Below, piece by piece: positions 56,763 through 64,000 of a stretch of DNA of 64,000 nucleotides. Under the pieces are notes generated by a model. The model was not told the origin of the DNA, ran no database searches, and saw only the letters and a program-made list of their open reading frames with translations. Origin of the DNA: Enoplolaimus lenunculus. Taxonomy: Eukaryota > Nematoda > Enoplea > Enoplida > Thoracostomopsidae. The stretch lies in contig JASANG010000363.1 in NCBI GenBank assembly GCA_030248215.1, positions 1 through 64,000 of the forward strand. Direction: 5' to 3'. Position 1 is the stretch's first letter. The number at the start of each line of letters is the position of its first letter. The position numbers and the translations under genes are program-made.

Positions 56763-57528
56763 CGGGGCTTTTTACGTTATCTCCCAGCCCACGTTTACCC
56801 AAAAATGGTTGGGTTAAAAAATTTTGCATATTTGTGCTTCTCATGAGCTCTACTGAGCATTCCGCGCCTAAATTTGGATTTATGAAAAATTAAACTTTTA
56901 GTTAAATCCATTACATACTGTAGTGACCCGAATAAGAGGGGGTGGACTGATATTTATTTGGCCTCTCCAGAGGGTACCCCCCTTGTTATTCGGTTACGGA
57001 CTTTTATTTATTTTGAACCCGCCCTTCGCCGTCCTTCGTTGCTGATATATATTAGGTATTGCAACTATCCGTTGAATTAATTTTTTAGCTTTGCATCAAA
57101 AGCTTGAGCGATAATGCAAGGTTATACTTTGGAATGTTGTTTTGAAAACTTAAGTACGCTTTAAGTTTCGAATTCAACTTTATTTGCTCCTGGAGCCATT
57201 TGTGTGCCAGAATGACGTATAATTGTCATTTATGGACTTTAATTAGGGTTTAGGCACTCTATCCGCTTACGGATTCTTATTAGGGATACGGACTCATATT
57301 GATCGGGACTCAAAATGGGGAACCCCTCTTATTACCCCCTCTTATTCGGTCGAAACAGTACCTTTCTTGGGAGCCTTGGGACCTTGAAAAGTCTCATTCT
57401 TAAAAAAATTTAGATTTAGGCGTGGAACGATCAGGTGAGGTCATGAGAAGCTCAAATATGCAAACAATTTTACAATATATCCATTTTTGGGTACAAGCGG
57501 GCTGATAGGATTACCGGAAAAGACCCCA
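56763..57528. mobile_element. Family H element (H2) containing a family G insertion
   Basis: Arms of about 130 bp: left GGGGCTTTTTACG, CAGCCCACGTTTACCCAA, GAGCATTCCGCGCCTAAATT; right TTTAGGCGTGGAACGATC, GGGTACAAGCGGGCTG, CCGGAAAAGACCCC. Family G occupies most of the interior. Confidence 0.7.
56919..57361 (+). mobile_element. Family G copy, best preserved (G2), nested in H2
   Basis: ACTGTAGTGACCCGAATAAG at the left, CTTATTCGGTCGAAACAGTA at the right, giving inverted tips ACTGT...GACC(C)GAATAAGAGGGG. Full alignment with G1. H1 lacks G at the corresponding place, so G entered after H. Confidence 0.75.
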
Positions 57529-57529
57529 A

Positions 57530-58074
57530 AAAATTCGCGAATCATTTTGAAAAGTTTTGATTTTGATCCCGGTCCCAGGGCACAGGCTCATGGCTGAACA
57601 AGACCCCTCGGCTCCGTGCGCGAGTACAGCTAAAATCGAAACAATCTAAATCAACCATTTCAAACTTTGAACGCTAAAAACATTGTGTTGTATGTATGAC
57701 GTGCCGTACATGCAAACTCAACACCCGTAACTGTTAATTAAACTTTCCATGATATACATTTTGAAGAGTTGCCGTTAAAATAGTAATTTGATACATTTCA
57801 TTGATCAGAGAAGCACGGGCGTATATACGTAGTCAGTATTTGATTTCGAGAGGGCATATAACCTCATGTATAAAGCGGTTTTTCGTGAGCGAGAAAATAT
57901 TTTTGACCTGTATGAGACCCTGTTTGATCCAAACGCCCGTTATATTAATGTTTTTTCCGGTTTTAACAGAATTTTTTGGCCAACCGGAAATATATGCCGA
58001 ATTCTTTACCCATCGGTAAAGCTTTGCTAAGCCTAAAAAGTGTAAGTATTGGGGAAAATTTAAAAGAACCGACA
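57530..58074. other. Gene-free stretch
   Basis: No supported features. Confidence 0.4.
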
Positions 58075-58200
58075 GTGCCGGAGCTGGCTACGGAGGGCAA
58101 CCGACACAATTCCGGAGTTGGGGCAGTTTTTGATTATCAAAGCATTTTACAAATGATTCGTTTGAAATCTTGTTGGGGGCCCGTTTTGGGTCGGCGGCGG
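58075..58200. repeat. Family I-like end
   Basis: CAGTGCCGGAGCTGGCTACG opens it, with GGGGGCCCGTTTTGGGTCGG further on. No clear right tip. Confidence 0.35.
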
Positions 58201-58626
58201 TCAAATGAGGGTATCAAGGAAGGCTGCTAAGGCTCTGACATCCGGAGGTTTTCTATCCAAGTACCTGCAAGCGAAATCGACTTTTGTACCCTTCTCATGT
58301 TTAAGGAGGTTACCGCTTCAATTTACTGCTCCATTCTTAGTGTTTCGGATAGATAACAGCTTGGGCACGGGCATTTTGTTAAACCTGAGCCTAAGCCTAA
58401 AAGCCTGACGGGCGAAATAGCTGCGAAAATACCATCATAAACGCAGTGGTGATCAATCAACCAATCAAATAAAGCGATTTGACAGCAATTGCAACATTTG
58501 AGAAATAATTACACATTTTGGTGTGTTCTGTGTGTTTGCTGATGAGTGTGACGTGTAACAAATTGATAATCTTCTATGTTGCGTAGCTTTCTTCCCAGAA
58601 ACTTTTCAATGCGGTTACTACTACTA
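58201..58626. other. Gene-free stretch
   Basis: CCTGAGCCTAAGCCTAAAAGCC near 58384 is an isolated TTAGGC-like patch. Confidence 0.4.
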
Positions 58627-58905
58627 GGACCTGTAGCCAAAAGGAGAGTGGCTGGGGGTAGCTCAGCCCCCCTTGGAATAAATTTGGCCACCCCTAGAAA
58701 ATTGTCAACTTTCCTCAATGTGGTTACTACCAGGACCTGTAGCCAAAAGGGGGGATGGGAGGAGCTCAGCCCCTTCTTGGAATAAATTTGGCCACCCCTA
58801 GAAAATTGTCAACCTTGCTTGCAACTTGCAAGTCGTGAAAAACCCTTGAATGCTCGTTTTGAAAAATGTTTAGCGTCCACTAGAAAGGGTCTGGCAACGA
58901 ACCTG
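58627..58905 (-). mobile_element. Family F MITE with internal tandem duplication (F10)
   Basis: A unit of about 108 bp beginning near ACCTGTAGCCAAAAGG and ending with GAAAATTGTCAAC occurs twice (about 58630-58735 and 58735-58820). Right tip GGCAACGAACCTG. As in F4, it is the tip-containing half that duplicated. Confidence 0.7.
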
Positions 58906-58985
58906 GTGCTATTACCACCGCACAATTTTGTGTTTTAAATATATTTGTTTCAAACGGGGCAATGATTGATTTTGTGTTATTGCGG

Positions 58986-59150
58986 CAGTCCCGTAGCCAA
59001 GTGGGGCGAGTAGGGGGACTCCCCCCCGGGAAGAATTTTTTCCCTCCCCTAGAATATATTAAACCAAGCTTGTAAGTCATCGAAAACTTTTGTATTTTAC
59101 TCCTGAAAAATATTTAGCCTTCCTATCAAGGTGGTATGGCAACGTGCCTG
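58986..59150 (-). mobile_element. Family F hAT-like MITE (F11)
   Basis: Tips CAGTCCCGTAGCCAAG and GGCAACGTGCCTG; flanks TATTGCGG (58978-58985) and TATTGCGA (59151-59158) agree at seven of eight. Confidence 0.8.
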
Positions 59151-59189
59151 TATTGCGAACCGGGCCATGTGTGTTTCTTTCACTGACAG

Positions 59190-59365
59190 CGGGTCCAAGA
59201 GGGGGAACCGAGTTGTAGAACCCCATTTTGCGTCCAAACGACAATTTAGAGTTAAGATTTAGTACTTAAATTGTGTTTGCTTTGTCGGTGGCTTCGGTCG
59301 TGAGCTTTACTCACCATTTATATCGCACGGTCTTCAGCATCAAACATTTTCCTGGATCCACAACT
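59190..59365 (-). repeat. Family J copy, inverted
   Basis: GGGTCCAAGAGGGGG, GATTTAGTACTTAAATTGTG, GGCTTCGGTCGTGAGC and CTGGATCCACAACTGG fit J read backwards. Confidence 0.5.
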
Positions 59366-59493
59366 GGTTTCGTTGATCACAGAGTATTACATTACGCAAT
59401 CATGGACTCTTGAATCCAGCCGGTTATGTTAAACCTCTGTGAAACTGTCTATATTTTCGCGTCGGGATACCAGAGCCTGATCAGAACGAACGT

Positions 59494-59660
59494 GGCCAAT
59501 GTTACTTTAAGAGCCGTACTTAACGATTAAGTGTATTTCTAAGCATAAGCGTTCAAAAACCGTGTAAATCTAAACCTGTCTAAGCCTATGAAAAAAATTG
59601 TAAGCCTATTTTATTTATGGTCCCACCAAAAATGGCACAGTCCTAAAGGTACCATGGGTC
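59494..59660 (+). mobile_element. Family B MITE (B5)
   Basis: Tips GGCCAATGTTACTTTAAGAG and TCCTAAAGGTACCATGGGTC; flanks ACGAACGT and ACGATGGT agree at six of eight. The hexamer core is weak here. Confidence 0.65.
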
Positions 59661-59924
59661 ACGATGGTGATGCTTATCACAGCGCAAACCAGGAAGTTAA
59701 ACTTGCTTTGATACGTACAATTCCAGGGTACCCACTCTCTGCTCTCCTTTAGTCAGAGTAGCGGTGGTGTCAATATAATGATACAGTTTGCGTATGTGTA
59801 ATAATGTATTTAAGAAATGTTTCTGCCTCAATTACAAGTTGTGGTTGTTGTTGTTGTTGTGTTTTTCTGTTTTCCGATGTTTATTTCTTCATTCATTAAG
59901 TTTTGACAAATTTAATTTTTGATA

Positions 59925-60042
59925 TGTATGTCGTAGGCTAATTTGCTGTTCTGGCAAATAGGTAATTGGCCCGAATAGCAGATTGGCCTACGACATGTAC
60001 ACACAACATTGGCGTGAATAGCAGATTAGCCTACGACATGTA
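59925..60042. repeat. Family K palindrome with an extra arm
   Basis: TGTATGTCGTAGGCTAATTT is mirrored by GATTGGCCTACGACATGTA, then GAATAGCAGATTAGCC with TACGACATGTATA repeats the right arm once more. Confidence 0.7.
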
Positions 60043-60089
60043 TACAAACAAAATGGTTATTTAGAGTGACCGTAAAATGAATGCTATGC

Positions 60090-60253
60090 GTGCTCATAGC
60101 CAAGAGAGATGGCAGGGAAGGCTCAGCCCTGCCTGGAAAAATTTTGCACCCCCCGGAAATTTTTCAACTTTGCTAATAACTCATTGAAAACCGTTAAATG
60201 CCACTCCTGAAAATTTTTTAGCACCCCTAACAAGGTGAGCTGACTATGGGCCG
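60090..60253 (-). mobile_element. Family F MITE, inverted (F12)
   Basis: Tips near TGCTCATAGCCAAG and GACTATGGGCCG, interior CTCATTGAAAACCGTTAAATG and TAACAAGGTGAGCTG. GCTATG occurs on both flanks. Confidence 0.65.
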
Positions 60254-60374
60254 GACGCTATGTAAATGCTAATTGATAAACAAAAGTGGCCTAAATATTA
60301 GATTTTGATCACATTTAATGTTGTAACGACTCAGGCGTACACTTACGTAAACATTTGTGCAATGCGTAGTCTTA

Positions 60375-60545
60375 GCTAAGTTTTTTCTGAAACTTAAACA
60401 AAAGCTTAAATGTGAGTCTAAACACAAAGCCTGAGTTTAAAACTAAGCTTATAAGCCTGAGTCTAAGCCTATACTTGCAGGCGTGAGCCTAAGCCTAAAC
60501 CTGTGTCTAATACCAAGCTTAAGCCCGAGTCTAAGCGTTTGCACA
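60375..60545. repeat. Degenerate TTAGGC block
   Basis: Repeated GTCTAAGCC/GAGCCTAAGCC words over 150 bp. No inverted tips were found; it joins directly to family Q. Confidence 0.6.
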
Positions 60546-60812
60546 TAACAGTCAGTTGGGAATGCGATCAATTTCACTTGCTGGCGTATATTGGTGCGTT
60601 TGTTGATCAGTGACACTGTTATCTTCCTTGCGTTTGTGTTTGAAAAAATTAATTGAAATGAACCGTTGTGATAAAATTATTCTATTTTATGGTTGTTAAA
60701 GTTTAAGTTGCCGCATTCATAATCATGTAATGTTGTTCTGTTCATAAACATCGTGTATTAAAATTGCAATCGGTATCCGTGTCGGCAAATATTTTGGTAT
60801 CAGTACATCCCC
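60540..60812 (-). repeat. Family Q copy, one end lost (Q1)
   Basis: GCACATAACAGTCAGTTGGG, CCTTGCGTTTGTGTTTGAAA and GTCGGCAAATATTTTGGTAT align in order with 61640-61903. The right end GGTATCAGTACATCCCC resembles a hAT tip read inwards. Confidence 0.65.
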
Positions 60813-60908
60813 AGATTATATCAAATGTATGTTTCGGTTTGTAAACACCCTTAAACGTAGAAAATGTTCTGTCGGCTGATCTATGAACCACCCGTTTTAC
60901 CCACGTGT

Positions 60909-61068
60909 CAGGCCCGTAGCCAGCTCACCTTGCTAGAAGGGGATAAAAACTTTTCAGGAGGGGCATTCAATGGTTTTCAGTGACTTGCAAGCAAGGTTGA
61001 AAATTTTCTAGGAGGGCCGAAATTTTTCCAGGGGGGTTTAGCCCCCCCTGGCCCCACTTGGGGGCCTG
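60909..61068 (+). mobile_element. Family F hAT-like MITE, youngest-looking copy (F13)
   Basis: CCACGTGT at 60901-60908 and 61069-61076 match exactly. Tips CAGGCCCGTAGCCAGC and GGGGGCCTG; length 160 bp. The full interior (CTTGCAAGCAAGGTTGAAAA, GGGGGGTTTAGCCCCCC) makes it a good reference copy. Confidence 0.9.
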
Positions 61069-61185
61069 CCACGTGTACGTAACACGTGGTACAATATACA
61101 AGTAAGTGTATTTCCAGTAAAAAACAAGTTTTTTGTCTGTTTACTAATATGCTTTACGTACCAAACGTCGTCATGGGGGGATAAT

Positions 61186-61358
61186 CAATGGCGGATCCAT
61201 GGGGAGGGCCACCCCGGCCGTGCCCCCCCAAACAGCATCTCGACAAAAATTATATATCAATTTTGTGACAATAGTTCGTGGTTTGTGTGTGGGTCAAAAA
61301 TAAGTTTATTACCTGTGAAATTTTGGCCCCCATTTAGAGATCCTGGATCCGCCACTGG
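61186..61358. mobile_element. Family J-type hAT MITE (J2)
   Basis: Tips CAATGGCGGATCC and GGATCCGCCACTGG; flanks GGGATAAT (61178-61185) and CGGATAAT (61359-61366) agree at seven of eight. Confidence 0.75.
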
Positions 61359-61547
61359 CGGATAATGCAAATGTGACGACAGGTTTTTGATTATATTGTA
61401 ATGGTTTTCGTGGTCGTCTTATTTAATAGTTGTAGTGGCTTTTTTTATCACGATTATTCACTATCACTTTCTTGTATCAGTTTTATTAGTAGCAGACTTG
61501 GTTTTTGTGTACTTTTCGCTTTGTTTTCGATATTAATAAATTTCAAA

Positions 61548-61903
61548 GATGTGCCGATTAATCGGCATCGGTAATAGTCGGCACTTTTTGTATCGGCATC
61601 GGTTTCGGCACTGCACAAAAAATATTGTTGATTGTTTGCCGATACTTTTTTGCACATAACAGTGAGTTGGAATGCTATCAGTTTCATTTCAGGGCGCATA
61701 TTAGTGTGTCTGGTCAGGGAAACTGTTATCTCTCTTGCGTTTGTGTTTGAAAAAATTCATTGAAATCAACCGTTCTCAGCAAATTATAATCATTTATGAT
61801 GGTTAGGGTTTAAGTCTTCATGTAATGATGTAATATAGTATTCCATCTGTGTATTAAGCATCATTAGTATCGGGATCGGCAAAAATTTGGTATCGGCATC
61901 CAT
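61548..61903 (-). repeat. Family Q copy (Q2)
   Basis: GATGTGCCGATTAATCGGC at the left and GGTATCGGCATCCAT at the right are inverted tips. The interior aligns with Q1. ATCGGCATCGG words repeat near both ends. The 81-codon minus-strand frame overlapping it is not supported as a gene. Confidence 0.65.
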
Positions 61904-61977
61904 ATTAAATTTATTGGCAAGGTAATTAAAATGTTATAGGTGTGGCGCGGTAGCGCGACTGTATAAATTTAGAATTT

Positions 61978-62375
61978 ACGACAATTCGTCGCACGACAAC
62001 TTGTCACTCGACAGTGTCCTAAAGACTATGAATAAATTTAAGCAGAATCCTCAGGTTAATCCTAAGCCTATGCATAATAATCGTTGACGAGTTGTCGAAT
62101 CGATGAAATTTCGGATTACAAGTTGTCGGTCGATTAAGCCTATGCATAATAATGGGTGAAACAGTGTCGAATCGATGACATCTAGGATTACAAGTTGTCG
62201 GTCGACGAGTTGTCTGTCGATGAGTTGTCGGTCGACGAGTTGTCTGTCAATGAGTTGTCGGTCGACGAGTTGTCTGTCGATGAGTTGTCGGTCGACGAGT
62301 TGTCTGTCGATGAGTTGTCGGTCGACGAGTTGTCTGTCGATGAGTTGTCGGGCAACAAATTGTTGTGATACCATA
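61978..62375. mobile_element. Element with inverted 15-mers and a 15/30-bp tandem array
   Basis: Left part: ACGACAATTCGTCGCACGAC and AACTTGTCACTCGACAG, inverted relatives of the GAGTTGTCGGTCGAC unit to the right. A 73-bp duplication with TAAGCCTATGCATAATAAT lies at about 62061-62203. Then 62191-62350 alternates GAGTTGTCGGTCGAC and GAGTTGTCTGTCGAT, about ten 15-mers. Period divisible by three keeps frames open on both strands (RQLIDRQLVD and similar), an artefact. Confidence 0.8.
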
Positions 62376-63039
62376 AATTTGTCATCACCCGCTTTTTTTA
62401 TTTACTCGTGCACTCAAAACGAAAAAGTAGCGAGTGTATATATATCGCTTTTGAGACATTTCTAAAAAGAAATCTATTTAACATGCTTCCGAATAACCAA
62501 TTTCCTAAAAGTTAACACAGTTTTTAAGCCACGTTTTATCCGAGCGCCTCGAAATGAACCCTTGATTCGACCCGTTCCTGGTTGGTCACAGCAGTACACA
62601 CCCTGTAGGTTAAACCATCAATATTTTACATTAAAATTTAGCCATAGCCAACGTTTTAAACAAATATTGCCAGTCAGTAAATATTTGTACCGATCGTTTA
62701 CTCTGACTCACAGATGAATTTTTAGTTTTCAAAAAGTTTTTATTCTTATAAACACTGACACAGTATCCGATTTTTGATTATTTTAAAACATTTACACCAA
62801 AAAATACTTTAAAACTTTCTACAGAGACAACAATTTATTATTACGGTATTTTCGTATTATTTGATGACGATAGTTTTTAGTGTTGAAATGTTACATTTGT
62901 CAAGCAAACAAATTTCAGTTAATATTTGATAGTTTTGAAACTTAACTAATAATAAGCTTAAGCATATTCATAAAGCCTAGCTTAGAAACGCTGGGCCTGG
63001 TGCCACTCGTATTCCATTAGTGTGACGACAGCCAAAACA
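62376..63039. other. Gene-free stretch
   Basis: AT-rich with no supported features. Confidence 0.4.
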
Positions 63040-63150
63040 GGTTTCCCTCAAGGAATATTTTTAAAACTAAGCTTAGGCTAAATCTAAGCTTAACGCTTAA
63101 CCCTAAGCCTAAGGCTTAACCCTAAGCCTAAGCTTTAACTTATTTTATTA
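63040..63150. repeat. Degenerate TTAGGC block
   Basis: Contains AACCCTAAGCCTAAGGCTTAA and, next to it, AACCCTAAGCCTAAGC, an 18-19 bp tandem of telomere-like words. Confidence 0.65.
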
Positions 63151-63572
63151 ATAAACCGGTGCGTCTTTGCTATCCACACTAATGCTAATTTGATAGCATG
63201 CTAACGTTCCCCGCTACACTTGTCGATATATAATTCCTAAGCCTAAACCTAATCATCGAATGATGTGTGGGTAAACTTTTTTGTAGGCCAAAACAGAGAA
63301 ACATGCTTGCTAGAAGCCGTTCACTGATCAGGTTCAAATGAAGTAGTATTCAATTGAACTGACATAATATACCTTACTAATATCTGTTTTTAGTGTAGTA
63401 CAACGGGTTTACAAGCATTTAGTTTGAGTGTAATTTGTCGCACATCTGGTGCTATTTTTACGTTATATTGCGTTCAACCGCATGCAAACACACTGCGTTT
63501 CTGTGTTGACCCAAATTTATTTATATTGGCTGACTTTTAACGTTGATGACGTTCGGTATTGTTTATCTCACT

Positions 63573-63625
63573 TAGAGGGCTTCTTAGGCTTAGGCATAGG
63601 TTTAGGCTTAGGCTTAGATTTAGCA
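63573..63625 (+). repeat. TTAGGC block
   Basis: TTCTTAGGCTTAGGCATAGG followed by TTTAGGCTTAGGCTTAG. No element ends recognised. Confidence 0.7.
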
Positions 63626-63784
63626 GGCGGCAGCTATAGTTGACATGGGTTCGCGAAACAGTCAAATTTGCTTTTTGGTATGGTGTGTGTGGTGTTGGAA
63701 ATTAAATAACTATACATACGTATATAAATTTAAGTGGGTAAAGATTAGCAAGCTTTTAATCGAGCTGTCGAATTTTTTAAATAC

Positions 63785-63930
63785 GGGAATACCAACGTCA
63801 GAAGTTTTTTATACACGGGAATATCCACGTCAGAAATATCTTATCCACAGGAATACTCACGATAGAAGTTTTTTATCCATGGGAATATCCACGTCAGAAA
63901 TTTCTTACTCACAGAAAAACCCACGTCACA
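63785..63930 (+). repeat. 32-bp minisatellite, about 4.5 copies
   Basis: Unit of the form CACGGGAATATCCACGTCAG plus AAATTTCTTATC. Even and odd copies differ (AAGTTTTTTAT versus AAATATCTTAT), hinting at a 64-bp higher-order unit. Confidence 0.8.
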
Positions 63931-64000
63931 AAAATTCGTACAAGACCCGCGATTATGCGTGGGTAAGACCTTTGAACGTTTGCTTAAAATTGCGAGCCAA

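Noticed and set aside
62051-62465. Overlapping ORFs of 66-107 codons on both strands with RQLIDRQLVD or STSCLSMSCR repeats
   Set aside because: They are produced by a 15-bp tandem array whose period is a multiple of three; frames are open on both strands and end with the array.
63785-63930. CRISPR-like array of regular repeats
   Set aside because: The whole 32-bp unit repeats with no unique spacers, and the context is eukaryotic.
1-64000. LTR retroelements, Polintons or other virus-derived elements
   Set aside because: No long terminal direct repeats and no capsid, integrase, protease or polymerase-like reading frame was seen on either strand.

Overview
This window looks like gene-poor, AT-rich nuclear DNA from a metazoan with a fairly large, repeat-filled genome. 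There are no operons or Shine-Dalgarno contexts and no dense ORFs. A consensus splice donor sits at the end of the only long ORF, and dozens of short non-autonomous DNA transposons (MITEs) are present. The style of the repeats suggests a marine invertebrate (tunicate, cnidarian or similar), but nothing in the window fixes the phylum. The hexamer TTAGGC, known as the telomere repeat of nematodes, recurs throughout, but inside transposons, so it is not evidence for a nematode.

Coding content: one convincing exon is present, 31504-32359 on the plus strand. It encodes a low-complexity Ser/Thr/Gln/Ala-rich protein with seven copies of a 14-residue repeat and ends at a GTAAGT donor. A short terminal exon at 32853-32902 is possible. 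A weak coding-like patch lies on the minus strand near 15.3 kb. Every other ORF is close to the length expected by chance, or is an open frame produced by a tandem repeat.

Repeats: at least fifteen families can be recognised by comparing copies within the window. (1) Families A and B have tips GGCC(C/A)ATGT and 8-bp target duplications, and family P has tips near GCTCTTGTAC; all three carry a core of degenerate TTAGGC hexamers. (2) Family F (CAGGCCCGTAGCC tips, 8-bp duplications, hAT type) has about 13 copies. (3) Families I and J (CAGTGCCGGAGC and CAGTGGCGGATC tips) are also hAT-like. (4) Two TTAA-flanked, piggyBac-like MITEs occur, one containing a tRNA-like segment. (5) Family D has TA-flanked CACTGCAAAAA tips. 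(6) Families C, G, H, K, L, M, N and Q are further palindromic or multi-copy elements. Two nestings are visible: G inside F at 46.8-47.2 kb and G inside H at 56.8-57.5 kb. No transposase gene is seen, so all of these would have depended on enzymes encoded elsewhere.

Tandem arrays: a 92-95 bp satellite at 36.3-37.5 kb with a duplicated four-monomer block; a 15/30-bp array at 62.2 kb; a 32-bp array at 63.8 kb; diverged duplications at 44.9-45.3, 51.6 and 21.6 kb; and several AT microsatellites. A GC-rich island lies at 45.3-45.5 kb. The window holds one gene fragment surrounded by layers of MITE insertions, most of them old and some with intact target duplications.
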